A DNA stretch of 64,000 bases from contig NZ_CP085167.1 in the NCBI RefSeq assembly GCF_022788715.1, positions 2,555,001 to 2,619,000 on the forward strand, written 5' to 3'. Origin of the DNA: Sulfitobacter sp. DSM 110093 (GTDB taxonomy: Bacteria > Pseudomonadota > Alphaproteobacteria > Rhodobacterales > Rhodobacteraceae). The notes beneath the pieces were generated by a model that was not told where the DNA came from, made no database searches, and saw only the letters and a list, made by a program, of their open reading frames with translations. The position numbers were made by a program, and so were the translations under genes. This document shows, piece after piece, positions 28,862 through 38,628 of this stretch (position 1 is the first letter of the stretch; every line of letters starts with the position of its first letter).

Positions 28862-29941
28862 ATGGACAAAAGCCGGACCGAGATTGCCACTTTATCGAAA
28901 TTGAACATGAATAATAACGCCCCCTCTGCAACTGTCACCTTGCCAAGCCTTGGTTGGGCACCCTTCTATGAAGAGCAACTTACCCCCGAAGACGAAGAGT
29001 ATGATGCCCTGCGCATCAGTTCTGTGCACCGGTCCCGGATGAAAGGTGAATCCACCCATGGCCCGGTCAGGATCAGCCTGCCAGCACATGTAAACACATC
29101 GAATTTTGCGGTTGGTGACTGGGTTCTGGCGCATCCACAGAGTCACCTCCTTGTTCGGCGACTTGAACGGCGGTCTTTGCTTGAGCGTCAGACGGTCGGC
29201 GCACTCAATCCGCAACTGATCGCCGCGAATGTGGATACGGTCTTTGTCGTCACCTCGTGCAACGACGATTTTAATCCAGCGCGGCTGGAACGTTATCTGG
29301 CTTTTGCCAACGAGGCGGGCACGCGGGCTGTGATCGTCTTAACGAAAGCCGATCAAGCGGCTGATCCGGCGCCCTATGAGGCACAGGCCGCAGCCCTTCA
29401 ACGCGGACTTGACGTCGTCACCGTCAACGCACGCTCATTGGATGCCGTAGCGGCACTGGCTCCGTGGTGTGGCACTGGGCAGACAGTCGCGCTCATCGGG
29501 TCATCCGGGGTTGGGAAATCGACGCTGCTCAACACGCTTGCGCGTAAATCTGATGAGGCAAAACAGGCCACGGGCGCGATCCGGGAAGATGATGCCAAAG
29601 GTCGGCACACGACCACCGTGCGATCGCTGCACCGGATCGCAGGTGGCGGATGGGTCATTGATACCCCCGGCATGCGCACCCTTCATGTAAGCGATGTGTC
29701 CTTTGGGCTTGAGGCGCTCTTTGCAGAGATTATCGAACTTGCGCCTGACTGCCGATTTCGCGATTGCACACATCTACATGAACCCGGCTGCGCGGTTCAG
29801 GCGGCGGTTGCTGCGGGGACGTTAGACCCAGCGCGTTTAGAACGCTGGCGCAAACTGCATGAAGAAAATCAACAGAACACACCTGCCGTGACCGGCGCGC
29901 GGGGGAACAAGAAATCCGGCCCGCGCGGAAAGTTCCGCTGA
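28862..29941 (+). CDS. rsgA: Ribosome small-subunit-dependent GTPase A
   Basis: Circularly permuted GTPase that checks late 30S assembly. In 359 residues the order is OB-fold region (about 45-105), G4 TKAD (161-164), G1 GSSGVGKST (213-221), G3 DTPG (267-270), then the zinc knuckle Cys297/Cys302/His304/Cys310 (CRFRDCTHLHEPGC). The C-terminus is basic (GNKKSGPRGKFR). The ribosome site is weak; an in-frame ATG at 28907 is an alternative start that removes 15 residues. It is a single-gene unit, one of only two housekeeping-type genes in the window. Confidence 0.93.
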   Translation: MDKSRTEIATLSKLNMNNNAPSATVTLPSLGWAPFYEEQLTPEDEEYDALRISSVHRSRMKGESTHGPVRISLPAHVNTSNFAVGDWVLAHPQSHLLVRRLERRSLLERQTVGALNPQLIAANVDTVFVVTSCNDDFNPARLERYLAFANEAGTRAVIVLTKADQAADPAPYEAQAAALQRGLDVVTVNARSLDAVAALAPWCGTGQTVALIGSSGVGKSTLLNTLARKSDEAKQATGAIREDDAKGRHTTTVRSLHRIAGGGWVIDTPGMRTLHVSDVSFGLEALFAEIIELAPDCRFRDCTHLHEPGCAVQAAVAAGTLDPARLERWRKLHEENQQNTPAVTGARGNKKSGPRGKFR

Positions 29942-29992
29942 CTGCGGTCTGATTTCGACGGTAGGATCCTCGCCCGGCACCGCAGCTGAATG

Positions 29993-30020
29993 CCGCCGCT
30001 CTATGTGGGTGCAGCGGCGG
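29993..30020 (+). terminator. Candidate 3' hairpin of rsgA
   Basis: CCGCCGCT (29993-30000) and AGCGGCGG (30013-30020) form a perfect 8-bp stem with a 12-base loop, about 50 bases beyond the rsgA stop. No T-run follows, so termination is not assured. Confidence 0.4.
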
Positions 30021-30093
30021 TCAAACTGCGCTCCACTCTTGCAGAGCCACAGCCTAACATCCACGTACCATCCAAACGGATGGATAATTGAAG

Positions 30094-30510
30094 ATGGGCA
30101 ATGTTCGGCAGCTGCGTGAAAAGACCCCTGACAGCGAGAAAATAACAATCAATCTGGGCTATGTGGATTTGGGAAGGATCGACCTGTTGGTGTAGGAAGG
30201 CTTCTACTCCAACCGGTGCGATTTTATCCGCACGGCAATCCGCAACCAACTTGAGAGCCATGTGGAGGTTGTCAGCACATCGCCCGAGCGTCACACGATG
30301 GAGCTTGGCCTGCGCGATTACACGGTGGCCGATCTTGAGGCGCTGCAAGCTGCCGGAGAGGTGTTGCACGTCAAAGTCGTCGGACTGGCGCGTATCGCCG
30401 CCGATGTCACCCCAGAATTGGCACTGAAAACCATCGGCTCAGTCACAGTGCTGGGGGCATTACAGGCCAGTGCGGATATCAAAAAGGCCCTTGCCGACCG
30501 CATCAAATAG
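30094..30510 (+). pseudogene. CopG-like ribbon-helix-helix gene interrupted by an in-frame TAG
   Basis: A continuous 139-codon frame from the ATG at 30094 to the stop at 30510 carries one internal amber codon at 30193-30195 (between DLLV and EGFYSNRCDF). Sequence on both sides is coherent: EKITINLGYVDLGRIDLLV before it, and FIRTAIRNQLESHVEVV then ELALKTIGSVTVLGALQAS after it. I recognise this as a CopG/RHH-like alphaproteobacterial family from memory. A single base change (GAG to TAG) would explain the interruption. A start at 30262 could still give a C-terminal fragment lacking the RHH part. Most likely a recent pseudogene. Confidence 0.7.
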
Positions 30511-30540
30511 GACGCCACCCCCTTAATCAGGAGAGATGAG

Positions 30541-30822
30541 ATGAAACACTTTAACGCCGGTGCAACGCATCGGGCGACCCATGCCGCACGCCTGAGGGCT
30601 GCCAACGATCTGGTTCAACGCACACTGGCGCAGCATGGTCTTGCCGGGCAAGCTGCGCCTATGAAAGGTGCAGGCGTGGCGGCTATGCCCTCTGTCACAG
30701 AGATGCTGTCGAAACTCGGGACCTCAGCCCCAAAGCCCCGCGCCCCGCAGACGGACATCCCCAAAGGGGCTGCCTTTCGTCTGATACATACACCTGCACG
30801 GCAGGCAGTCGGGCCTTTCTAA
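30541..30822 (+). CDS. Short protein resembling the N-terminus of a PHB-depolymerase-type esterase (probable remnant)
   Basis: A 93-residue frame with a good ribosome site (AGGAG 8 bases before the ATG), 30 bases after the broken CopG-like gene. In related genomes the CopG-like gene commonly precedes an esterase of the PHB-depolymerase family whose N-terminal region (THRATHAARL, then IPKGAAFRLIHTPAR) looks similar; this is from memory. Here the frame ends at VGPF with no lipase box or catalytic triad, so the product would not be an active esterase. It is either a truncated remnant or an unrelated small protein. Confidence 0.45.
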   Translation: MKHFNAGATHRATHAARLRAANDLVQRTLAQHGLAGQAAPMKGAGVAAMPSVTEMLSKLGTSAPKPRAPQTDIPKGAAFRLIHTPARQAVGPF

Positions 30823-30852
30823 TGCCAGCCTAACGTGCGGACCTCTTGCCGT

Positions 30853-31776
30853 TTAACCGCTCTCATGCTCAGGCACTTTTGTAAGCATCGTGCCATCGCG
30901 CTGGTGTTGAATGATATTGTCCACAGCAAGCTGCCCCATCGCCAAACGCGTCTCTACGGTCGCGCTGCCGACATGGGGCAGCAACACTGTGTTCGACAGG
31001 TTTTTCAATGCCTGTGGAATGGCGGGCTCAGCCTCAAAAACATCCAAACCTGCCCAGCCCAGCTTGCCCGTCTCTAGAGCCTCGATGAGGGCCGCTTCAT
31101 CCACAACTGAACCGCGACTGACGTTCACCAAGGTGCCTTGAGGACCCAAAGCCGCGAGGACATCGGCATTCACGATGCCTTTGGTTCCTGCGCCACCGGG
31201 GGTTACACATATCAGGACATCACAATCTGCAGCCATTTCCACCACATCACGATAATAGGTGTAGGCCACGTCTTTTTCGTTGCGTGAGTGGTAGACGATA
31301 GCTGGGTTCCACGGGGCGAGCTTGTCAGCGATCGCCTGCCCGATCCGCCCCAATCCTAGGATACCGATGGTCTGATTGTCAGGGGAACGGGTCAGTGGCG
31401 CCGCGCCCAAATTTTCCCAATCTCCTGAGCGCGCCCATGCATCATCGCGCAAGGCCTCTCGGTAACACATCAGCATCAGCATGACGGCAGTCGTCGCCAC
31501 GTCTGAATTCAAAACATTGGGAGTGTGTGATACCATGACACCTTGAGCAATCGCAGCATCAATGTCGATGGCATCATATCCGACGCCGTAATTGCTGATT
31601 GCCTTGAGGTTTGGCAAGGTTTCCATCGTTGCGCATGGAATACCGACGCTGCCACTGGTGAGGACATGGGTAATCTTCTCCGCTGGATAATCGTCGGCCT
31701 TATGAAGGGTGAATACCTGCGCAAGCTGTGCGCGCATATCATCCGTAATGTTTGTAAGCAGGAGGAGATCAGACAT
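30853..31776 (-). CDS. D-2-hydroxyacid dehydrogenase (glyoxylate/hydroxypyruvate reductase-like)
   Basis: A 307-residue NAD(P)-dependent enzyme. The Rossmann motif is GILGLGRIGQA (about 139-149). The catalytic Arg lies in NVSRGSVVDE, the Glu in DVFEAEP and the His in LLPHVGSAT. It is the last gene of the TRAP/dehydratase operon, 23 bases after the SDR gene. It probably reduces a 2-oxo acid, or oxidises a hydroxy acid, produced in that pathway. Confidence 0.9.
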   Translation of the reverse strand: MSDLLLLTNITDDMRAQLAQVFTLHKADDYPAEKITHVLTSGSVGIPCATMETLPNLKAISNYGVGYDAIDIDAAIAQGVMVSHTPNVLNSDVATTAVMLMLMCYREALRDDAWARSGDWENLGAAPLTRSPDNQTIGILGLGRIGQAIADKLAPWNPAIVYHSRNEKDVAYTYYRDVVEMAADCDVLICVTPGGAGTKGIVNADVLAALGPQGTLVNVSRGSVVDEAALIEALETGKLGWAGLDVFEAEPAIPQALKNLSNTVLLPHVGSATVETRLAMGQLAVDNIIQHQRDGTMLTKVPEHESG

Positions 31777-31799
31777 AATGTTCCTTAAGATTAGAAGAC

Positions 31800-32567
31800 T
31801 TAACTATCGCCGTTCAAATGCAAGCCACTGTCGAGTGACAACACCGAACCGGTCATCAGCCGCGCACCAGTAGACAGCCAGAACACATCTGCGGCTACAT
31901 CTTCAGGCTGGCCGACCATCTGCAAAGGTGCCCGCGCCTCTTGCAACTCGACCCGCGCGTCAAACACCTTCTTGTCCATGCGTTCGACAAATCCGCCAGC
32001 AATCAAAGCCGGGCAAACGGCATTTACCCTAACCTTGGGCGCCAACACCCGTGCCAAGGACATGGTCAACGTGTTGGTTGCCCCTTTTGATGCTGCATAG
32101 GCGATTGACGATCCGGTTCCCCAAATCGCCCCGTAGGACGAAACGATGACCACGCTACCGCCGTCCCCAGCCTTAAGCGCTTCTGCACAGGCCCGCACGA
32201 TCTGAAATGGGCCAGCCGTATTCACGGCAGTGGTCTTCATGAAGTCATCCATCGTCAGCGCATCAAGGTCACCATGCGGAACCAACCGTGTCGTCCCTGC
32301 CGAGGAGACAAGAGCGTCGATCCGGCCAAAGGTCTTAGTGGCAAGTGCCGCCAGTTCTCTGCAATCATCGTCTTTGGTTACATCCGATTGCAATGAGATC
32401 GCTTGAACATTCGCTTCTTTGGCCTCTTCCGCCAAGGCATCAGCGGCGGCTTTCTCACTGTCGAGAAGGTAGCTGAGAACGACGTTCCAACCGTTCTGCA
32501 TGAAGTACTGAGAGCAGGCGCGTCCAATCCCCGAAGCGCCACCCGTGATCAAAACTGTTTTCGTCAT
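31800..32567 (-). CDS. SDR-family oxidoreductase
   Basis: A 255-residue short-chain dehydrogenase: TGGASGIGRA (cofactor binding), SSAGT in place of NNAG, catalytic Ser in VIVSSYGAIWG and AYAASKGATN for Tyr/Lys. Its start overlaps the stop of the 3-hydroxyisobutyrate-dehydrogenase-like gene as ATGA. In this operon it would oxidise a sugar acid or hydroxy acid. The altered NNAG motif is within family variation. Confidence 0.9.
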   Translation of the reverse strand: MTKTVLITGGASGIGRACSQYFMQNGWNVVLSYLLDSEKAAADALAEEAKEANVQAISLQSDVTKDDDCRELAALATKTFGRIDALVSSAGTTRLVPHGDLDALTMDDFMKTTAVNTAGPFQIVRACAEALKAGDGGSVVIVSSYGAIWGTGSSIAYAASKGATNTLTMSLARVLAPKVRVNAVCPALIAGGFVERMDKKVFDARVELQEARAPLQMVGQPEDVAADVFWLSTGARLMTGSVLSLDSGLHLNGDS

Positions 32568-33469
32568 TTTGGCTCTCCTTCGTCGGAATGGGCAATCGCG
32601 TCTTCATAGAGACAGACCAACGCAGAAAGATCGGCCTCTAACGACACAGAACGATGTTCGCCTGCCCGGTCATATACGGCACGCGCTGCGTCGGTCAGCG
32701 GGACGTCGGCGCCTATTTCTGCTGCCAACGATTGTGCGAGCCCCACATCCTTGCGCATCAATTCGATAGCGCCCAGCCGAGGCGTAAAAGTTCGAGTTGC
32801 CATGCGAGGACCGAAAATACGCAAAGGAGCAGAATCCGCGAAACCACCTGCGAGCGCCGGAGCAAGAGCAGCAACGTCTACGCCCGCCTTACGAGCGAAG
32901 GCTGTCGTCTCAGCGATGGCGATGACATTTGCGGCGACGATCATTTGGTTGCAGATTTTTGTCACCTGCCCGCTACCCGACGCGCCCATATGTGTCACCC
33001 GCGCCGAAACTGCGTCCAACAGAGGCCCAAGCGCGTTGATACCTGCTGCCGTTCCGCCAGCGAAAACGATCAACTCACCCTTTTGCGCGGCCTCGACACC
33101 GCCGCTCACCGGGGCGTCGACCCACGCGACACCCAGCTTGGCTGCACGTTCGGCAAAGGTCCGCGATGCATCTGCCGCGCCGGTTGAGAAATCGGCGATC
33201 GCACGCGCTTTGATTGCAGGGGCTGAAAACAGACCATCGGCACCAAAGGCAACGGCTTCCACAACGTCATGGGAAGAAACGCAAACCCCGATAATATCTG
33301 CCTTCTTCATAACCTCAGCGGGCGACGCGGCGGCGATTGCGCCTTTCGCGGCCAATGTAGCCAGCGGCGTTGGAGATCTATTCCAAGCGACAACATCGTG
33401 ACCTGCTACCAAAAGGCACTGGGCCATCGGCAGCCCCATGTCACCCAACCCTACAAAGCCGATCCTCAT
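32564..33469 (-). CDS. Beta-hydroxyacid dehydrogenase (3-hydroxyisobutyrate / tartronate semialdehyde reductase family)
   Basis: A 301-residue enzyme. The N-terminal [14 protein letters not shown] binds NAD(P), and the catalytic Lys lies in [14 protein letters not shown] (about 165-178). The all-alpha C-terminal domain is complete. The ATG at 33469 (MRIGFVG) overlaps the dehydratase stop as ATGA and is preferred over an upstream start that lies inside the dehydratase gene. It fits oxidation or reduction of a 3-hydroxy acid in sugar-acid breakdown. Confidence 0.91.
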   Translation of the reverse strand: MRIGFVGLGDMGLPMAQCLLVAGHDVVAWNRSPTPLATLAAKGAIAAASPAEVMKKADIIGVCVSSHDVVEAVAFGADGLFSAPAIKARAIADFSTGAADASRTFAERAAKLGVAWVDAPVSGGVEAAQKGELIVFAGGTAAGINALGPLLDAVSARVTHMGASGSGQVTKICNQMIVAANVIAIAETTAFARKAGVDVAALAPALAGGFADSAPLRIFGPRMATRTFTPRLGAIELMRKDVGLAQSLAAEIGADVPLTDAARAVYDRAGEHRSVSLEADLSALVCLYEDAIAHSDEGEPK

Positions 33470-35178
33470 CCAATCGGATCCTTCTCCCACACGACATTGC
33501 CACTATGGGTGACTGCCCCTTTGTCGGCAGGCCCAACCGTGGCTGCATATTTCTCAAGCAATCCGCCTTTGGCGATTGTTGGACGCTCAATGCGCTCCTT
33601 TCGGCGTTGGGCAAGGGTTTCATCATCCACCTGCATGGCAAGGGTGCAAACTCCCGCGTTCGCATCGATGTCGATGATGTCTCCGTCCTTCAGCAGCCCC
33701 ACGGGGCCATCGCTTGCCGCCTCTGGGCAGACATAGCCGATGCACATCCCGCGGGTCGCCCCGGAGAAGCGGCCGTCAGTGATCAATGCGACTTTTTCAC
33801 CGTTGCCCTGCCCATAAATCAACGCGGTAATGCCCAGCATCTCGCGCATACCCGGCCCACCGCGCGGCCCTTCGTTGCGGATCACGATCACGTCGCCTTC
33901 GGCGTAGTCCAGCGTTCGGATCGCTTTCAAACAGTCTTCTTCGCACTCGAAGACCCGCGCCGGGCCGCTGTGGACGAGCTTTTTCAGACCAGCGACTTTC
34001 AGCAATGCACCATCCGGCGCCAGATTACCCTTGAGCACAACAACCCCGCCAGTCGGCGCAATGGCCTTCGCAGTGGGACGAACGACTTCGCCATCAGGCT
34101 TTGGGGTTTCGCAAAGCTCTTCGGCGATGGTCTTGCCCGTGATCGACAGGCATTCACCATGCAAAAACCCGCCATCCAACAGAGATTTAAAGATTGCAGG
34201 CGCGCTACCGGCATAGAATACGTCCCGCGCAAGAAAGCGACCGCCCGGCTTAAGGTCCGCGATCAGCGGCGTGCGGGCAAATACCTCGGCAACATCATCA
34301 AGGTGGAATGCAATGCCCGCCTCATGCGCGATCGCAGGGATATGCAGCGCGGCATTGGTTGATCCGCCTGTCGCAGCAACCACGGCGCAGGCGTTTTCAA
34401 GCGATTTGCGGGTGACCAGATCACGCGGCAGAGGCGCGTCGCCCTTCACAGCCTGCATCAACACTTTACCCGCACGGCGGGCCAGTGGCGCGCGCGCGGC
34501 ATAGACCGCGGGGACCATGGACGAGCCCATCAGCGCAAAGCCCAAAATCTCTGAGACCATACCCATCGTATTCGCGGTGAACTGCCCCGCGCAAGCGCCT
34601 GAGGTGGGCAGGCAACTGCGGGTCATCTGATCCAGTTCTTCTTCGGTCGCCTCGCCTGCCAGAACTTTGCCAATCGTCTCATAGGTATCGACGATATTAA
34701 CATCTTTGCCGCCTATTTGACCGGGCAGCGACGACCCTCCATACAAAAACAACGACGGCACGTTGCAGCGCGTCATCCCCATCATCAGGCCCGGCATGTT
34801 CTTATCGCAGCCGCCGATGCCAAAAATGCCGTCCCACTGGTGGCCGCGCACAGTTGCCTCAACACTATCGGCGATCAGATCGCGCGAGATGAGTGAGAAC
34901 CGCATGCCGGAATGCGCTACACTAAGGCCATCCGACACCGAAACCACGGGACATTCATGCGGCGTGCCCCCCGCTGCGAAAACACCGGTCTTCGCGTGCT
35001 GAGCCTGATCGCGCAAACTGGTGTTGCATGGGCTCATATCCCCACCGGTATGGATCACCGCCACATGCGGGTTCGAGATATCCTCATCGTCCAGACCAAG
35101 CGCATAGAGAAAGCTGCGTGTGGTGCTGCGGATGATGCCATCACGGATGGTTTCGGAGCGAAAGCGCGGCGTTTTCAT
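33466..35178 (-). CDS. IlvD/Edd-family dehydratase, probably a sugar-acid dehydratase
   Basis: A 570-residue Fe-S dehydratase. Cluster/metal motifs are [17 protein letters not shown] and [17 protein letters not shown]. The C-terminal [14 protein letters not shown] and [11 protein letters not shown] complete the family signature. The length is normal for dihydroxy-acid dehydratase, but the gene sits among TRAP importer and dehydrogenase genes rather than ilv genes. A catabolic aldonate or hydroxy-acid dehydratase is therefore more likely than IlvD; this is context inference. Confidence 0.9.
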   Translation of the reverse strand: MKTPRFRSETIRDGIIRSTTRSFLYALGLDDEDISNPHVAVIHTGGDMSPCNTSLRDQAQHAKTGVFAAGGTPHECPVVSVSDGLSVAHSGMRFSLISRDLIADSVEATVRGHQWDGIFGIGGCDKNMPGLMMGMTRCNVPSLFLYGGSSLPGQIGGKDVNIVDTYETIGKVLAGEATEEELDQMTRSCLPTSGACAGQFTANTMGMVSEILGFALMGSSMVPAVYAARAPLARRAGKVLMQAVKGDAPLPRDLVTRKSLENACAVVAATGGSTNAALHIPAIAHEAGIAFHLDDVAEVFARTPLIADLKPGGRFLARDVFYAGSAPAIFKSLLDGGFLHGECLSITGKTIAEELCETPKPDGEVVRPTAKAIAPTGGVVVLKGNLAPDGALLKVAGLKKLVHSGPARVFECEEDCLKAIRTLDYAEGDVIVIRNEGPRGGPGMREMLGITALIYGQGNGEKVALITDGRFSGATRGMCIGYVCPEAASDGPVGLLKDGDIIDIDANAGVCTLAMQVDDETLAQRRKERIERPTIAKGGLLEKYAATVGPADKGAVTHSGNVVWEKDPIG

Positions 35179-35226
35179 GAACGGTGTCCTAGGAAATTAG
35201 TGTGTTTAGAAGAGATGGCGGAGCGA

Positions 35227-36852
35227 TCAACTCGTCAAAAGCGCAGGCAGCCATGTGGCCAAATCGCTCCAGCAAAGGACCACAGCCAGAATGATGATCT
35301 GGATGACGACAAAGGGAATGATGCCGCGATAGATATCTCCGGTGGTCACCTCTTTGGGGGCGACAGCGCGCAGATAGAACAGTGCAAACCCGAACGGCGG
35401 TGTCAGGAACGATGTCTGCAAGTTCAGCCCCATCACGACGGCAATCCAGACCGGATGGAACAGGACCGACCCATCAGCACCGCTGAAGGAGAAGAGCACT
35501 GGCGCCATAATCGGAGTGACGACGAAAACGATCTCTAGGAAGTCGAGGAAGAACCCCAATAGGAACATGATCAATAGCATGCTGCCCAATGCAATCCACG
35601 GCCCGCCGGGGAGACCTGTGAAGAACTCATTAACCGTTTCCTCACCGCCAAGACCGCGGAAAGCGAGGTTAAAGACCTGCGCGCCGATATAGATGGCAAA
35701 AACCATGACCGACATATGCAACGAGGCGCGCAGAATAGATGTGAGGACAGACGGCTCATCCGCTGTCTTCGACAGCCAGATCCGCCAAAGGCTTACAGCA
35801 CTGCCCCAAGTGAAGGCGATCAAGCCAAGAGAGACAATAGCGATGTTGATCTTATCACCTGAGGTGATCGTAGATTTTGCGAGGCGCAGATCAAAGTTCA
35901 ACACGAAGTAGACAACGATGATCGCGCCGATCACGGCCACCAACTGCGGCAGCGAAGATCGATCCGAAAGGCGTTGCCCCGCCAGCAGGATCGCACCAAT
36001 GGATCCGATTGAGGCAGCCTCGGTCGGGGTGGCGACACCGAAAAGGATGGAGCCCAACACAGCAACGATCAACAAAAGCGGCGGGGCTAGCAGCAGCAAA
36101 ACAGGGCCAAGCGATACCTTTTCCCCCTCGGCCACCACACTTGGCGCGCGGTGCGGAGCAAAAAGAGCTACGCAAAGGATATAGAGCACATAAGCACCGA
36201 CAAGGATCAGCCCGGGCAAAAGGGCACCCGCAAAGATATCGCCGACCGAAACCGGATCAGGTGCCCAATCCCCGGCATTGCGGCGCGCAGTGATATAGGA
36301 GTTCGACAGCACATCGCCGAGAATGATCAAAACCAGCGATGGGGGAATGATCTGCCCCAGCGTGCCAGACGCAGCGATAATGCCTGTTGATAGACGTTTG
36401 TCGTAATTGGCCTTCAGCATGGTGGGCAATGAAATCAGGCCCATCGTGACGACCGTCGCGCCCACGATACCGGTGGAGGCCGCCAGCAACATCCCGACGA
36501 TGGCAACAGAGATACCAAGGCCGCCCGGCAAGCGGCCAAAGATTTTGGCCATTGAGCTCAGCAAATCTGCGGCGACGCCGCTACGCTCCAATGTCACGCC
36601 CATGAACACAAATAGCGGAACCGCGACGAGGACTTCGTTTGTTTCGTCCATCAGCCCGAAGATGCGGCCAAACAAGGCCCGAAGGAATGAAAGGTCGCCC
36701 CCCGCAAAAAAGCCAACCTGAAAAACAGCGCCCAGCACTGAAAAGAGCAAACCAACACCGGCCAGCGTAAAGGCGACCGGGAAACCGCGAAGGAGCAAGA
36801 CAATCGCCACCGGGAACATCAACAGGTCAAGATGTGCTATCAATCCGCTCAC
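35227..36852 (-). CDS. TRAP transporter large permease (DctM family)
   Basis: A 541-residue membrane protein with many hydrophobic segments. DctM marks include the N-terminal LDLLMFPVAIVLLLRGFPVAF-type helix, FVFMGVTLERSGVA, GATVVTMGLISLPTMLK and the C-terminal PIMAPVLF and LNLQTSFLTPPFGFALFYL. It is longer than standard DctM (about 425 residues) because of an extra central block, as in the TRAP group annotated for mannitol/chloroaromatic compounds. It overlaps the small permease start by 4 bases. Confidence 0.93.
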   Translation of the reverse strand: MSGLIAHLDLLMFPVAIVLLLRGFPVAFTLAGVGLLFSVLGAVFQVGFFAGGDLSFLRALFGRIFGLMDETNEVLVAVPLFVFMGVTLERSGVAADLLSSMAKIFGRLPGGLGISVAIVGMLLAASTGIVGATVVTMGLISLPTMLKANYDKRLSTGIIAASGTLGQIIPPSLVLIILGDVLSNSYITARRNAGDWAPDPVSVGDIFAGALLPGLILVGAYVLYILCVALFAPHRAPSVVAEGEKVSLGPVLLLLAPPLLLIVAVLGSILFGVATPTEAASIGSIGAILLAGQRLSDRSSLPQLVAVIGAIIVVYFVLNFDLRLAKSTITSGDKINIAIVSLGLIAFTWGSAVSLWRIWLSKTADEPSVLTSILRASLHMSVMVFAIYIGAQVFNLAFRGLGGEETVNEFFTGLPGGPWIALGSMLLIMFLLGFFLDFLEIVFVVTPIMAPVLFSFSGADGSVLFHPVWIAVVMGLNLQTSFLTPPFGFALFYLRAVAPKEVTTGDIYRGIIPFVVIQIIILAVVLCWSDLATWLPALLTS

Positions 36853-37400
36853 AGTTCATCACTCACTTCATAAATCGGGTCGCTTGAGCGCCCTGTCAGA
36901 CGCAAGAATGCTTTGATCATCGTCGAGAGGGCTTGCGCGGAAACGAGCACGCAGAAAACGAGCGATAACGCCTTGAGAACATAGCGGAGCGGAATGCCAT
37001 TGGGTTCGAGCGACCCTTCCTTGACCGCCCAAGCACCGACAACGTTGGGCAGCGCAGACCAGCCAATCACCAAGCAAAGCGGCAACACGAACAGCAGGCT
37101 GCCGAAAAATTCGGTTAGATCCTGCACACGTGGGCTGGCTTTGTCATACAGAATATCAACGCGGACGTTCTTGTTCCAAAGCATCGCATATGCGGTGCCC
37201 AGCAGAATGGTCATACCATGCAGGTAGACTACCCCCTCCTGAAACCACACTGCGGGAATGCCAAACAGCGTCGACGTCGAGAAAACGTAGCGGGCGATGA
37301 CGACGGCAAACTGCAAGATCACCATCAACAAGATGCCCCAGCAGATCACGCGCCCGGTAAGGTCGTTCACCGCATCAATCGCGGCGGCAATCTGTTTCAT
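36849..37400 (-). CDS. TRAP transporter small permease (DctQ family)
   Basis: A 183-residue protein with four hydrophobic helices. Family marks are GRVICWGILLMVILQFAVV, FSTSTLFGIPAVWFQEGVVY, LHGMTILLGTAYAM and RVDILYD. It partners DctM and lies between the binding-protein gene and DctM, overlapping the latter as ATGA. Confidence 0.92.
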   Translation of the reverse strand: MKQIAAAIDAVNDLTGRVICWGILLMVILQFAVVIARYVFSTSTLFGIPAVWFQEGVVYLHGMTILLGTAYAMLWNKNVRVDILYDKASPRVQDLTEFFGSLLFVLPLCLVIGWSALPNVVGAWAVKEGSLEPNGIPLRYVLKALSLVFCVLVSAQALSTMIKAFLRLTGRSSDPIYEVSDEL

Positions 37401-37423
37401 GAGGTTGTCCTTTTCGCCACGAA

Positions 37424-37447
37424 GGCGGGGCGCAATCGCGCCCCGCC
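37424..37447 (-). promoter_or_regulatory. Perfect 10-bp intercistronic hairpin between dctP and dctQ
   Basis: GGCGGGGCGC (37424-37433) and GCGCCCCGCC (37438-37447) pair perfectly around a 4-base loop, 16 bases after the binding-protein stop (37464). No T-run follows. Its position suits an RNA-stabilising or partial-termination element that raises the binding protein over the permeases. Confidence 0.7.
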
Positions 37448-37463
37448 GATGCGTTTCTAAAGA

Positions 37464-38543
37464 TTAGATGCCCCAGGCGCGGGCACGGTCAGCGTACATC
37501 TGACCTTCCAGAAGCTTGCCGCAGAACACGGCCTGCTTGAGGTACTCGACATAAGGCCCGTGAATCTTTTCAGACATCTCATCACCGTCTGGGTAGGCTT
37601 CCATCACCTCGACCGAAGCCTTACCCAATGCATCAACGACGTCATCGGGGAATACTGACGGTGTCACGCCTTCTGCGATCAACTGCTGCAAGGCGACGAC
37701 GTTGTTATAGGCGAAGGCCGAAGTCGTCTCATCCGCGACAGCAGAAATGACCGATTCAACAATGACCTTCTGCGCGGGAGTGAACTCTTCCCACACGTCT
37801 TGGCGCACGATACATTCCAGACCTGCGCCCGTTTCGTGTGGGGCTGGCATATAGTAATGCGGCGCGACTTTGGCCAAGCCGAGCGCCTTGTCGTTCCACG
37901 GCCCAACAAACTCCGCCGCGTCGACGACGCCGGATTGCAACGCGGGGAAGATTTCCCCTGCAGGCAAGTTGACCGAGGAAACCCCAATCTTTTGCATGAT
38001 CGCACCCCCCAATCCAGCGATGCGCATCTTCAAACCCTGCATGTCATCCAGCGAATTGATCGGCTTCTTGAACCACCCACCGGCCTGCGCCATTGAACTG
38101 CCCGCCCAGAATGGCTTGAGGTTGAACGGCCCATAAGCCTCATCCCACAGCTCCTGTCCGCCGCCATAACGGATCCAGCCTGCAAGCTCGCCTGCCGAAA
38201 GGCCGTAGGGCATGTTAGTATAATACATTGACGCTTTGATCTTGCCGGCGGCGAAATAGGGCGATGTATGACCCATTTCTGCGGCACCGGTAGATACTGC
38301 ATCATTCACACCGTAAGGGGGCACCAATTCGCCACCGCCGAAATACTCGACCGTCAGCGCGCCGTCCGTAGCGGCGGTAACCTGCTTGGCAATATTTTCA
38401 GCAGCATGTCCAAGCCCGGGAAACCCGCGCGGGAATGTCCCAACCAACTTTAGGATACGTTTGTTCTGCGCCACGGCTGGTGCGGCAAGTGTTAAGGCGG
38501 CAGCGCCAAATGCGGCACCAGACAATACTGTTCTGCGTTTCAT
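37464..38543 (-). CDS. TRAP transporter substrate-binding protein (DctP family, TakP-like)
   Basis: A 359-residue binding protein with an N-terminal leader (MKRRTVLSGAAFGAAALTLA, cleavage near AVAQN; twin Arg at 3-4). DctP marks include FGGGELVPPYGVNDAVSTGA, GLKMRIAGLGG and the arginine/acid-binding region QSGVVDAAEFVGPWNDKALG, which resembles TakP-type proteins that bind 2-oxo or related carboxylic acids. First gene of the operon, with a LysR-type regulator divergent from it. Ligand inferred to be an organic or sugar acid. Confidence 0.93.
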   Translation of the reverse strand: MKRRTVLSGAAFGAAALTLAAPAVAQNKRILKLVGTFPRGFPGLGHAAENIAKQVTAATDGALTVEYFGGGELVPPYGVNDAVSTGAAEMGHTSPYFAAGKIKASMYYTNMPYGLSAGELAGWIRYGGGQELWDEAYGPFNLKPFWAGSSMAQAGGWFKKPINSLDDMQGLKMRIAGLGGAIMQKIGVSSVNLPAGEIFPALQSGVVDAAEFVGPWNDKALGLAKVAPHYYMPAPHETGAGLECIVRQDVWEEFTPAQKVIVESVISAVADETTSAFAYNNVVALQQLIAEGVTPSVFPDDVVDALGKASVEVMEAYPDGDEMSEKIHGPYVEYLKQAVFCGKLLEGQMYADRARAWGI

Positions 38544-38628
38544 TGGTGATCATCCTCCCTGATGTGAACAAGGGAGATACGGTCGCGCACCAACCTCGTC
38601 GCACGCACCATAGGTCGAACTGATTTAG

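Noticed and set aside
28460..28938. Two short open frames in the 690-bp gap before rsgA
   Set aside because: No ribosome sites, no recognisable motifs and odd composition; the minus-strand one overlaps the start of rsgA.
33466..35178. The IlvD/Edd-family gene as the biosynthetic ilvD
   Set aside because: It lies in a TRAP importer operon with dehydrogenases and no other branched-chain biosynthesis gene; a catabolic dehydratase is more likely, though the sequence alone does not exclude IlvD.
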